DNA of 6,920 nucleotides from an uncultured Oscillibacter sp. (GCA_951800675.1 CATOKC010000157.1:1-6920), one strand, 5' to 3'; numbered from the stretch's first letter, positions 1 through 5,407 are shown. The notes: generated by a model from the sequence alone, not told the origin. Made by a program: numbers and translations.

Positions 1-57
1 CACGAGATGGCGGAGTTTGTAGAGATATTTGTCGTATTCCCGCAGATGTTTTCGGTT
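1..57 (-). pseudogene. IS5-family transposase C-terminal fragment (partial, runs off left edge)
   Basis: Read on the minus strand, these bases encode NRKHLREYDKYLYKLRHLV. This resembles the C-terminal segment of IS5-family DDE transposases, where a (K)YDK.LYK.RHLVEN motif carries the catalytic-region glutamate just downstream. The fragment joins in frame to an IS256-type fragment at about position 58, so it is not an intact element; the remainder lies outside the window. The assignment rests on a remembered family motif and on only 19 residues, so the family is moderately sure and the subgroup is not. Confidence 0.6.
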
Positions 58-263
58 CTTGGCCGCCTCCTTCAGCTTCATTTCCCGCGGCTGGGCCACC
101 ACGGCCGTAGCTTTCTCACGGGATGCTTTTTGCTCTCCTGGGCGTGGATCGCCTTAAGCATTTTAGCCACCAGTTTCGCCTTGGAACGGGGAACCACAGA
201 AAACACATTGCGGTAGAAGTGGACGGCGCGGCGCTGGTACTTGGCTTCAGGGAACATCTCACC
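58..263 (-). pseudogene. IS256-family (mutator type) transposase internal fragment, frameshifted
   Basis: The minus-strand translation contains FPEAKYQRRAVHFYRNVF, SVVPRSKAKLVAKMLKAIHA, QESKK and then, after a one-base frame change near 128-131, REKATAVV and REMKLKEAAK. These are hallmark blocks of the central to C-terminal part of IS256/mutator transposases (QRC.VH..RN family motif). Neither the N-terminal catalytic aspartates nor the C-terminal ERLNREIRRR block is present, so it is a non-functional internal fragment. Its 5' side abuts a GNAT gene fragment at about 264-272 and its 3' side abuts an IS5-type fragment at 57/58. Restoring one base near 130 would reunite the frame. Confidence 0.8.
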
Positions 264-538
264 CGCCGCCTCCGGCAAGGCCCTCCCATACCCCCGGCCC
301 ATGTATTCCGGCAGCAAAGAGAGACACCACCTCCCCGAAGCCCGACCAGCCGCTCCCCCTCGCTCAGGACGAGGGTATCCCATCCGGGCCGATTCAGGGC
401 CTCCGCCCAGCGCCCGGTGGGGATGCCGTCCAAGTATGCCTGGGGGACAATGCCCAGGTAGGCGGACTTCCAGCTCTCCTCATAAATCCGGCTGACCTCC
501 AGGCGGCTGTCCGTCTCCCGCGGCGGCCGAATCTCCAT
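264..538 (-). pseudogene. GNAT family N-acetyltransferase, decayed and truncated
   Basis: The minus-strand ATG at 538-536 is preceded by a strong AAAGGAGGGG ribosome binding site. The N-terminus (MEIRPPRETD, then SRIYEESWKSAYLGIVP) is typical of GNAT acetyltransferases, which move an acetyl group from acetyl-CoA to an amine. The acetyl-CoA binding motif A appears as LLPEYMGRGYGRAL, but in a different frame from the N-terminus. A short GFGEVVSLF block sits in the third frame between them. The usual strand linking LVG to that block looks shortened, so there are at least two frame changes and probably an internal deletion. The C-terminal half is replaced by the IS256-type fragment at about 264-272. 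Substrate unknown; the gene cannot make a working enzyme as it stands. Confidence 0.78.
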
Positions 539-791
539 CCTGCCCCTCCTTTTCCCCAATCAGCGCCAGCTTTTTCCGGCGGTCCAAGCGCTTGATGGCC
601 GCCTCCCGCCGGAGGGCGGCGGATTTGTCCGCCGCTTCCTCCCGGTAAACCGGCTCCACCGGCAGGCGGCTCCGGGTGTACTTGGCGCCCCTGCCGCTCC
701 GGTGGGCTGCCAGCCGCCGGGGCAGATCGTTGGTGCAGCCGGTGTAGAGCGTCCCGTCCCCGCAGCGGAGGATGTACACCGTCCAGCCCAT
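480..791 (-). CDS. GIY-YIG superfamily small protein (UPF0213/YhbQ-like)
   Basis: A 103-residue protein starts at the ATG at 791-789, preceded by AAAGGAGG. It has the compact GIY-YIG fold signature: VYI at residues 5-7, LYTG at 15-18, a conserved arginine pair at 25-26, His30 and Glu63 in RREAAIKR. Stand-alone proteins of this size form the YhbQ/YazA-type UPF0213 group; the superfamily is nucleolytic, but the role of this group is poorly defined. The last roughly 20 residues (from about 82) are Gly/Pro/Asp-rich and overlap the GNAT start by 59 nt out of frame, so this tail may be read-through past a lost stop. A promoter upstream (822-850) suggests its own transcript, which would continue into the GNAT remnant. 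Confidence 0.88.
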   Translation of the reverse strand: MGWTVYILRCGDGTLYTGCTNDLPRRLAAHRSGRGAKYTRSRLPVEPVYREEAADKSAALRREAAIKRLDRRKKLALIGEKEGQDGDSAAAGDGQPPGGQPDL

Positions 792-821
792 GCCGCCGCC
801 TCCTTTCGTTCTCTGGAGGAT

Positions 822-850
822 ATTCTATCATACCCGCGCTTCAAATGCAA
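822..850 (-). promoter_or_regulatory. sigma-A type promoter for the GIY-YIG gene
   Basis: On the minus strand TTGCAT (850-845) and TAGAAT (827-822) are separated by 17 bases, a good -35/-10 pair about 30 bases before the AAAGGAGG/ATG of the GIY-YIG gene. Inferred from consensus match and position only. Confidence 0.55.
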
Positions 851-894
851 AGGCCGCATAGGGACTTCCCCGGTTTTCATAGGGTAAGGAAAGA

Positions 895-910
895 GGGCGG
901 GCACCCGCCC
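895..910. repeat. GC-rich hairpin in the divergent intergenic region
   Basis: GGGCGG (895-900) and CCGCCC (905-910) form a 6-bp perfect stem with a 4-base loop. On the minus strand it is followed by TCTTTCC, only a weak terminator-like tail, and no minus-strand gene ends here. On the plus strand it lies in the presumed leader of the truncated sigK gene, with no T-run. Function not assigned. Confidence 0.4.
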
Positions 911-977
911 CCAAATTCGGTCCGCCGCCAGCCGGGAAAGCGGCAGCCGGGGCCCGATGCTCCGGTGAGGAGGTCTT

Positions 978-1181
978 ATGCTGTCTGCCGCGCTGCTGCT
1001 GTTTGCCAACACGCTGCTGTTTTCCCTGCGCCTTTCCGGCGGCGGGTCCTTTCCCAAACCCCTGACCGCCGCTGAGGAGCGGGAGTGGCTGGAGAAGTAC
1101 GCCGGGGGGGATTTGGAGGCCAGGCAGGTGCTGATTGAGCGGAATCTGAGGCTGGTGGCGCATATTATTAAGAAGGGGTGA
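978..1181 (+). pseudogene. sigK: pro-sigma-K N-terminal fragment (truncated sporulation sigma factor)
   Basis: The 67-codon frame begins at an ATG preceded by GAGGAGG. It has a hydrophobic N-terminal pro-sequence (MLSAALLLFANTLLFSL), then SFPKPLTAAEEREWLEKY and LIERNLRLVAHIIKK, the start of sigma region 2.1 as in sigma-K of spore formers. In that family the pro-peptide anchors the precursor in the mother-cell membrane until SpoIVFB-type cleavage. Here the frame ends with Gly-stop immediately after HIIKK, where the family continues with regions 2.2 to 4. That leaves about 67 of roughly 230 residues, and no promoter-binding activity is possible from this piece. Downstream is AT-richer debris. 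It could be the 5' half of a gene split by a skin-like intervening element, or a plain deletion relic. A weak sigma-E-like pair (856-862 and 878-885) precedes it, but I do not rely on it. Confidence 0.85.
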
Positions 1182-1280
1182 AGCGGAAGGAAAGAAAATT
1201 TGGCAGGATATGGGACAGGCTGTATTTCGGAGGCAGGGGAAAGCAACGAACATTTGTTGGCGCGTAATTGTATAAATATG

Positions 1281-1308
1281 TTGTATCAACAGTCAAATGT
1301 AGTATAAT
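1281..1308 (+). promoter_or_regulatory. putative sigma-A promoter with operator-like palindrome
   Basis: TTGTAT (1281-1286) and TATAAT (1303-1308) are 16 bases apart. The palindrome TGTTG-TAT-CAACA (1279-1291) overlaps the -35 box, as a repressor operator often does. It would transcribe the unrecognised broken frame starting at 1373. Inferred from sequence only. Confidence 0.5.
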
Positions 1309-1372
1309 GCAGAATATAATTACAAATACACAACCCTGGTACTCCTATGTCGAATTGAGTGGGGAGGGTATT

Positions 1373-1679
1373 TATGCCGCAATGAGAGTTTGACGCCGCC
1401 AGCCAATCCAAGAGGGAGTCGATTGAGTCTGTCATTGAGTTTTGTAAACCGTTTTTTGATGAGGCGCTTGGTTTCAATTTCTCCAAAAATGACTGTCTCC
1501 AGGAAGAGCGCGGCAATTTAGCTCACAAACACTCGGTAGAAATTCCCCAAAGGCGTATTGATGCCCATATCGCAGGTCTTGTCGAAGATCAGCATATTCA
1601 CATTTCGGATAACTTAGCTGATTACTATACATTTTCCGGCCTTCTACGCAAAGCAACCGTCGAAGATAATGATATCTGA
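1373..1679 (+). pseudogene. unrecognised short gene with an early in-frame stop
   Basis: A GGGGAGGG ribosome binding site (about 1360-1367) precedes ATG at 1373, but the frame reads Met-Pro-Gln-stop and then stays open for about 98 codons to TGA at 1677-1679. The open part looks like real protein: it is rich in GNN codons, has an acidic/aromatic stretch (VIEFCKPFFDEALGF) and later RIDAHIAGLVEDQHIHI and NLADYYTFSGLL. A second open stretch in another frame (from ATG 1307, including PWYSYVELSGEGIYAAMR) runs into it and stops at 1394-1396, so a single indel near 1391-1397 could instead join the two. I do not recognise the family. It is AT-richer than the flanking chromosome genes and abuts the truncated IS5 transposase, which suggests acquired DNA in decay. 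No function is assigned. Confidence 0.5.
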
Positions 1680-1700
1680 GATATACTGGAAACAGATATC
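1671..1700. repeat. 8-bp perfect inverted repeat at the IS junction
   Basis: GATATCTG (1671-1678) and CAGATATC (1693-1700) are exact reverse complements separated by 14 bases. The repeat sits exactly where recognisable IS5 transposase sequence stops and the unrecognised frame ends. Confidence 0.6.
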
Positions 1701-1802
1701 GTTGCGGTTCCCACTGGAGAGCAAAAAGCCCAATGGATTCCCAAGCCCATCCGTTTCCGCATGGACTTTCGCGGTCAAGCCTCCCCCGCTCCGTCCGGTT
1801 TC
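1691..1802 (-). pseudogene. IS5-family transposase OrfB, N-terminal part only
   Basis: In the frame -1 to OrfA, the minus strand reads TGRSGGGLTAKVHAETDGLG, then NPLGFLLSSGNRND. These are the conserved GRS.GGLT.K.HA and NRND blocks that continue an IS5 transposase after the OrfA/OrfB junction. The homologous region breaks off at about 1692, right at an inverted repeat; non-homologous residues follow to a stop at 1646-1644. The second aspartate region (ADKGYD) and the C-terminal glutamate region are absent. Confidence 0.75.
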
Positions 1803-2161
1803 CTCGCGATATCCTCTTTTTTAGCCCCACTGGCGTGTTGGTGGACTTTGACCGTGGTGCTGTCCAGCATGAACCTTGTCTCGTCCACCAAATCCTGCTC
1901 AATTAGGGCTGTGAGGATATTTTCCCATGCGCCGGCTTTTGTCCGTGCCCGGAACCGGCTGTATACCCTTTGCCAGGGCCCGAACCGCTCCGGCAAATCC
2001 CTCCATGGTATTCCGGTGCTCAGCCAATACAGAATTGCGCTGAGCATTTCCAGGTTGCTTTTTCCTGGCCGCCCTCCTTGCGGCTTCTTTTCGGGCGGAA
2101 ACTTATCCTTGATCCTTTTCCATTGTTTTTCACTGATTTCATGTCTTTTCAGGTGCTTCAT
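1775..2161 (-). CDS. IS5-family transposase OrfA (N-terminal domain)
   Basis: A 128-residue frame starts at ATG 2161-2159 with AAAGAGG upstream on the minus strand. It carries the N-terminal helical domain typical of IS5-family transposases (ISEKQWKRIKDKFPPE, GGRPGKSNLEMLSAILYWL, TGIPWRDLPERFGPWQ, YSRFRARTKAGAWENIL). The first catalytic aspartate follows, in FMLDSTTVKVHQHASGAKK. After that block the frame leaves the family pattern and stops, while the expected continuation (TGRSGGGLTAKVHAETDGLG) lies in the -1 frame. A run of six A (minus strand, 1822-1817) sits at GAKK, the place where frameshifting is known in the IS427-like groups. It could make a truncated protein but not a full catalytic site. 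Confidence 0.85.
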   Translation of the reverse strand: MKHLKRHEISEKQWKRIKDKFPPEKKPQGGRPGKSNLEMLSAILYWLSTGIPWRDLPERFGPWQRVYSRFRARTKAGAWENILTALIEQDLVDETRFMLDSTTVKVHQHASGAKKEDIARKPDGAGEA

Positions 2162-2398
2162 TTTTCCGTGTTACCTCTTTGCGCACAATATCCAGGTTTT
2201 AAAACAAGCCCTAGCCAACTCTGCGGCTATGAAGTCCAACAGAACGAACTCAGTCTGTCAAGAGGTTTTTGAAAAACGCGTAAATTTTTCCTGTTGGCGA
2301 AAGTGGCTGGCAATATAGAAAGAAAGGGAAAATAAGTAAATGGTTACTGACAAAATGCTGGAAAATCTTAATAAAGTATAAATTTGCCGCACGACTTC

Positions 2399-2427
2399 TT
2401 GCAAAATGGGAAGGACTTCACTATACT
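2399..2427 (+). promoter_or_regulatory. sigma-A type promoter for the metallophosphoesterase gene
   Basis: TTGCAA (2399-2404) and TATACT (2422-2427) with an optimal 17-base spacer lie about 66 bases before the ATG at 2494. Consensus and position are the evidence. Confidence 0.65.
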
Positions 2428-2450
2428 GATGTTTACTATTCGACAGAGGA

Positions 2451-2468
2451 AGCGGGAAGCGTCCCGCT
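2451..2468 (+). repeat. leader hairpin upstream of the metallophosphoesterase
   Basis: AGCGGGA (2451-2457) and TCCCGCT (2462-2468) form a 7-bp perfect stem with a 4-base loop in the 5' untranslated region. There is no T-run, so it is not a terminator; it may stabilise the transcript's 5' end. Confidence 0.45.
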
Positions 2469-2493
2469 GGAAACGGAAGAGAGGAGCGCCGTT

Positions 2494-2967
2494 ATGAAAG
2501 TGCTGGTCCTGTCCGATTCCCATGGGAATATTTTTAATATGATCCAGGCCGTGGAGCGGGAGGCGCCCCGGATGATTTTCCACCTGGGGGACTGCTGGCG
2601 GGACGGGGAGCGGCTCCACGACCGCTTCCCGGAGCTGCCCTTCGAGCAGGTGTACGGCAACTGCGACTATTTCCGAGGCTCCCGGGAGGCGGAAAAGCTG
2701 CTGTACCTGGAGGACAAGCGGGTGCTGCTGTGCCACGGGCATACCTACGGCGTGAAGCAGTCTTTGCTGGCGGCGGGCCTGGCGGCGGATGAGAAGGATT
2801 TGGACCTCTTTTTGTTCGGGCATACCCACAAGCCCCTGGTGGACATGCGGGGGAAAACGCTGTTTTTAAACCCCGGCAGTATCGGGGACTACGCCCGGCC
2901 TACCTACGGCGTCGTGACGTTGGAGAATGGGAAGCTGGACGCCCGGACGGCGCTGCTGCGGGGATAG
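2494..2967 (+). CDS. YfcE/MJ0936-type metallophosphoesterase
   Basis: A 157-residue cytoplasmic protein with the full metal-binding set of the calcineurin-like phosphoesterase fold: D8 and H10 in SDSHGN, D33 in LGDCWRD, N56 in YGNCD, H81 in CHGH, and H110 and H112 in FGHTHKP, followed by NPGS at 126-129. These bind two divalent metals that cleave phosphomonoesters or phosphodiesters; the natural substrate of this subgroup is usually unknown. The length is normal for the family and there is no signal peptide. The start is set by GAGAGGAG upstream and by the hydrophobic beta-strand MKVLVLSDSHG that begins such proteins. It has its own promoter at 2399-2427. The Vat-like gene follows 131 bases later in the same direction with no obvious terminator between, so read-through is possible. 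Confidence 0.92.
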   Translation: MKVLVLSDSHGNIFNMIQAVEREAPRMIFHLGDCWRDGERLHDRFPELPFEQVYGNCDYFRGSREAEKLLYLEDKRVLLCHGHTYGVKQSLLAAGLAADEKDLDLFLFGHTHKPLVDMRGKTLFLNPGSIGDYARPTYGVVTLENGKLDARTALLRG

Positions 2968-3051
2968 AGCGGCGGGTTTGCCCTTTCACGGTGTTAGAAA
3001 CGTGCTTTAAAATTGAAGGGAGTGGGAGCGGGTGAGGCGCTGCATTGCCTG

Positions 3052-3113
3052 AGCCGGAATCGTCCAAACTAACGTCAAATGAAAAAGGAGAAGATTCCAT
3101 GACGATTCCGGCT
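3052..3113 (+). promoter_or_regulatory. 13-bp inverted repeat bracketing the RBS of the Vat-like gene
   Basis: AGCCGGAATCGTC (3052-3064) is the exact reverse complement of GACGATTCCGGCT (3101-3113), extendable by one G-U pair. The 36-base loop holds AAAAAGGAG and the first two bases of the start codon; the G of ATG and codons 2-5 lie in the 3' arm. In mRNA this would place the initiation region in a hairpin and could restrain translation. Regulation is inference. Confidence 0.6.
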
Positions 3114-3737
3114 TCCACGAAGCTGTACCCCAGGACGGGGGACAGCCAAACCATCTATCTGAAAAACGCCGTCCAGAATCCAAGAATTGAAATTGGCGAT
3201 TTTACAATCTACAACGATTTTGCCCGCGATCCCAGGGACTTTCAAAAGAACAACGTGCTGTACCACTACCCCGTCAACGGCGACCGGCTGGTGATTGGGA
3301 AATTCTGCTCCATCGCCTGCGGGGCGCGGTTTTTGATGAACAGCGCCAACCATGCCCTGGGTTCCCTGTCCACCTATGTGTTTCCCATCTTCTACGAGGA
3401 GTGGGACCACGGGATGGAGGTGACGGAGGCCTGGGACCACCGGGGGGATATCGTAATCGGGAACGACGTGTGGATCGGCTATGAAGCGGTGATCCTCTCC
3501 GGCGTCACCATTGGGGACGGGGCCATCGTGGCCGCCCGGTCTGTGGTGACCAAGGATGTGCCGCCTTATACGGTCGTAGGCGGCGTTCCCGCCAGGCCCA
3601 TCCGGCGGCGGTTTGACCAGGAGACCATCGCTGGGCTTTTAGAGCTGAGGTGGTGGGACTGGCCCCTGGAAAAGCTCTCGAAAAGCCTCCGGGCCATCCA
3701 GACGGGAGACCTGGAGGCTCTGCGGCGCAGCCGCTGA
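3099..3737 (+). CDS. Vat/CatB-like xenobiotic O-acetyltransferase (hexapeptide repeat)
   Basis: Starting at ATG 3099 (AAAAAGGAG nine bases upstream; a TTG at 3045 in the same frame lacks a good site), the product is 212 residues, the usual size of the Vat/XAT family. Family landmarks run in order: [20 protein letters not shown] (54-73), the catalytic-histidine block [16 protein letters not shown] with His85, [20 protein letters not shown] (116-135), [28 protein letters not shown], and C-terminal RFDQETI and WWDWP. The repeated [IV]G-x4 turns build a left-handed beta-helix trimer that uses acetyl-CoA. Family members acetylate streptogramin A or chloramphenicol, but many chromosomal homologues have unknown targets, so resistance is not proven. 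The coding end is followed by a strong terminator. Confidence 0.9.
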   Translation: MTIPASTKLYPRTGDSQTIYLKNAVQNPRIEIGDFTIYNDFARDPRDFQKNNVLYHYPVNGDRLVIGKFCSIACGARFLMNSANHALGSLSTYVFPIFYEEWDHGMEVTEAWDHRGDIVIGNDVWIGYEAVILSGVTIGDGAIVAARSVVTKDVPPYTVVGGVPARPIRRRFDQETIAGLLELRWWDWPLEKLSKSLRAIQTGDLEALRRSR

Positions 3738-3752
3738 GCTCCTTGCGAATTG

Positions 3753-3790
3753 AAAAGAGCCGCGCCGTGATTTCACGGCGCGGCTCTTTT
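3753..3790. terminator. bidirectional rho-independent terminator
   Basis: An 18-bp perfect inverted repeat, AAAAGAGCCGCGCCGTGA (3753-3770) with its complement at 3773-3790 ending in TTTT. The A-run on one side and T-run on the other let it end both the Vat-like gene (plus) and the convergent aminotransferase/Dabb unit (minus). Confidence 0.92.
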
Positions 3791-3819
3791 ATAGGTACGG
3801 CGGCATTTATATCGAGACT

Positions 3820-4104
3820 TTATAAAACCTCGTAGTCCACCGCCACCCGGTCCTCCCGGATGGACTTGCACAGGGCGGAGACCGCCTTGTGCCGGGGATC
3901 GTTCTTATAGGCTTCCAGGTCCTCCAGGCTGCGGAACTCGCTGACCAGCACGGCGTCGTAATTCCCGGCCCCCACGTTTCGGGCGACCTCGCTTTGAAGA
4001 AGCTGGGGGACAACCCCTTGCAGGGCCCGGAGGCCGCTGAGGAACTGTTCCTGCTCCGCCTCGGTGCCGGGGCGGAATTTCCACATGACGATATGGCGAA
4101 TCAT
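3820..4104 (-). CDS. Dabb (stress-responsive alpha/beta barrel) domain protein
   Basis: A 94-residue protein that is essentially one Dabb domain: N-terminal MIRHIVMWKFRPGT, then a helix, a central strand block (NYDAVLVSEFRSLEDLEAY), NDPRHKAV and a C-terminal VAVDYEVL strand. The ferredoxin-like fold usually dimerises into a barrel; bacterial members are small proteins of mostly unknown role, so no substrate is claimed. The start is preceded by GGGAGGG on the minus strand. It begins 15 bases after the aminotransferase stop, and with no promoter visible in that gap it is very likely co-transcribed with it. The unit ends at the terminator at 3753-3790. Confidence 0.88.
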   Translation of the reverse strand: MIRHIVMWKFRPGTEAEQEQFLSGLRALQGVVPQLLQSEVARNVGAGNYDAVLVSEFRSLEDLEAYKNDPRHKAVSALCKSIREDRVAVDYEVL

Positions 4105-4119
4105 GAAGGGCCCTCCCGC

Positions 4120-5322
4120 TTACTTGCCGTTTTTCCGGTTGTACGCCTCGATGCCCAGGCCCAGCAGCTCGATGGCACGGGTCAGCTCCTTGGGCTGCGT
4201 GACGTAGGCGATGCGGACCTCGTTTTTCCCCTTGCCGGGGGTGGCGTAGAAGCCCTCGCCGGGGGCGTACATGACGGTTTCGCCCTGGTCCTCAAACTCC
4301 TGAAGGAGGAAGTACTGGAGCTTTTCCGCGTCGTCCACGGGGAGGGTGGCCATGACGTAGAACGCGCCCTCCGGGGAGCTGTGGGTAACGTCGGGGAGCT
4401 TGGAGAGGGCCGCGACCAGAGCGTCCTTCCGGCGGCCGTACTCGTCCCGGACGGAGGCCAGGTATTCCGGCGTCATGGTCCGGTAGAGGGCGGCGGCGCC
4501 GAGCTGGTCCAGCGTGGCGGCGCAGAGGCGGCCCTGGCAGATCTTCATGGCCAGCTCCATAAAGTGCCGGTTCCGGGAGATCAGCGCGCCCACCCGGGCG
4601 CCGCAGGAGGAAAAGCGCTTGGAGATGGAGTCGGTGACGATGATGTTCTCCGCCGCGTCCTCGAACTTCAGCAGGGAGCTGAGGGGTTCCCCGGAGTAGA
4701 TGATCTCCCGGTAAACCTCGTCGCTGACCAGGAAGAGGCCGTGCTCCTTGCAGATGTCCACCAGGAGACGCTGTTCCTCCCGGGTGAGCACCGCGCCGGT
4801 GGGGTTGCCGGGGTTGGTGATCATGACGGCCTTGGTGCGGGGGGTGATGAGGGGCTCGATTTTCTCCCGGCTGGCGAAGCGGTAGCCCTCTTCCGCCGTG
4901 GTGGGGATGGGCACGATTTTCCCGCCGGTAACGCCGATGAAGGTGTCGTAGTTGGGGTAGAAGGGCTCGGGAATCAAAACCTCGTCCCCGTCGTCCAGGA
5001 TGCAGGCGGCGGTGAGCTGAAGGGCCTCGCTGCCGCCGTAAGTAGCCAGGATATTCTCCGGAGCCAGGGAGACGCCGAAGCTCTGGTAATAGTTCCGCAC
5101 GGCCTCCAGGTACACGTCCACGCCGCCGGCGGGAGCGTAGGCCAGAACGGAATTTTGAAAGCCCCGCACGGCGTCAAAGAATGCCTGGGGGGTCTCCACG
5201 TCGGGCTGTCCGATGTTCAGATGGAGGACGCGCCGCCCGGCTGCCTCCGCCGCCACCACATAGGGGTGGAATTTCCGAATGGGGGAGAGGCTGCACGCCT
5301 CGCATTTGCTGGAAAACTTCAT
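4120..5322 (-). CDS. class I/II PLP-dependent aminotransferase
   Basis: A 400-residue fold-type I aminotransferase, a normal length. Landmarks: LNIGQPDVETP (35-45); YGGSEAL (95-101) for the PLP phosphate; IPEPFYPNY (117-125), whose aromatic side chain stacks on the ring; NPGNPTG (170-176) with N173; SDEVYREI (200-207) with D201 and Y204; Lys235 in DSISKRFSSCGARVGA as the Schiff-base lysine; and R370 in NEVRIAYV for the substrate carboxylate. The family moves amino groups between amino acids and 2-oxo acids; which amino acid cannot be read from sequence (aspartate- or aromatic-type are possible). AAGGAGG upstream fixes the start and a TTGACA promoter precedes it. It is the first gene of a unit with the Dabb protein. 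Confidence 0.93.
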   Translation of the reverse strand: MKFSSKCEACSLSPIRKFHPYVVAAEAAGRRVLHLNIGQPDVETPQAFFDAVRGFQNSVLAYAPAGGVDVYLEAVRNYYQSFGVSLAPENILATYGGSEALQLTAACILDDGDEVLIPEPFYPNYDTFIGVTGGKIVPIPTTAEEGYRFASREKIEPLITPRTKAVMITNPGNPTGAVLTREEQRLLVDICKEHGLFLVSDEVYREIIYSGEPLSSLLKFEDAAENIIVTDSISKRFSSCGARVGALISRNRHFMELAMKICQGRLCAATLDQLGAAALYRTMTPEYLASVRDEYGRRKDALVAALSKLPDVTHSSPEGAFYVMATLPVDDAEKLQYFLLQEFEDQGETVMYAPGEGFYATPGKGKNEVRIAYVTQPKELTRAIELLGLGIEAYNRKNGK

Positions 5323-5379
5323 CCTTTTCGCCTCCTTGGGGCTTTGCGTTTTTTTGCTGCGCGGACTGCGTATTTCCTT

Positions 5380-5407
5380 ATTGTAGCACCTCCGCGGCTC
5401 ATGTCAA
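5380..5407 (-). promoter_or_regulatory. sigma-A promoter of the aminotransferase-Dabb unit
   Basis: On the minus strand TTGACA (5407-5402) and TACAAT (5385-5380) are 16 bases apart, about 57 bases upstream of the aminotransferase ATG. The -35 box is a perfect consensus match. Confidence 0.75.

Larger units (their letters stand above)
1691..2217 (-). mobile_element. IS5-family insertion sequence remnant, 3'-truncated
   Basis: This spans the upstream end and the two transposase frames of an IS5-family element on the minus strand. The upstream end is probably near 2205-2217, where minus-strand GGCTAGGGCTTGTTTT precedes the gene, but I cannot fix the terminal repeat because the opposite end is missing. 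Recognisable transposase sequence stops at about 1692, before the second catalytic aspartate and the glutamate, so the element should be unable to move. No target-site duplication can be read. Confidence 0.7.

Noticed and set aside
856..885. A sigma-E-like promoter (gCATAGG, 15 bases, CATAGGGT) before the sigK fragment
   Set aside because: Expected biologically for sigK, but the -10 box departs from CATACAnT at the GGG positions; too weak to list as a feature.
560..1246. A 228-codon minus-strand open frame
   Set aside because: It overlaps the GIY-YIG gene in another frame and the sigK fragment antisense, and shows no recognisable domain.
1761..2318. A 185-codon plus-strand open frame
   Set aside because: It is antisense to the IS5 OrfA, which has strong family motifs.
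2431..2496. A 22-codon frame ending in TGA overlapping the metallophosphoesterase ATG (ATGA)
   Set aside because: There is no ribosome binding site and the composition is Arg/Lys-rich and not protein-like; the overlap is probably chance.
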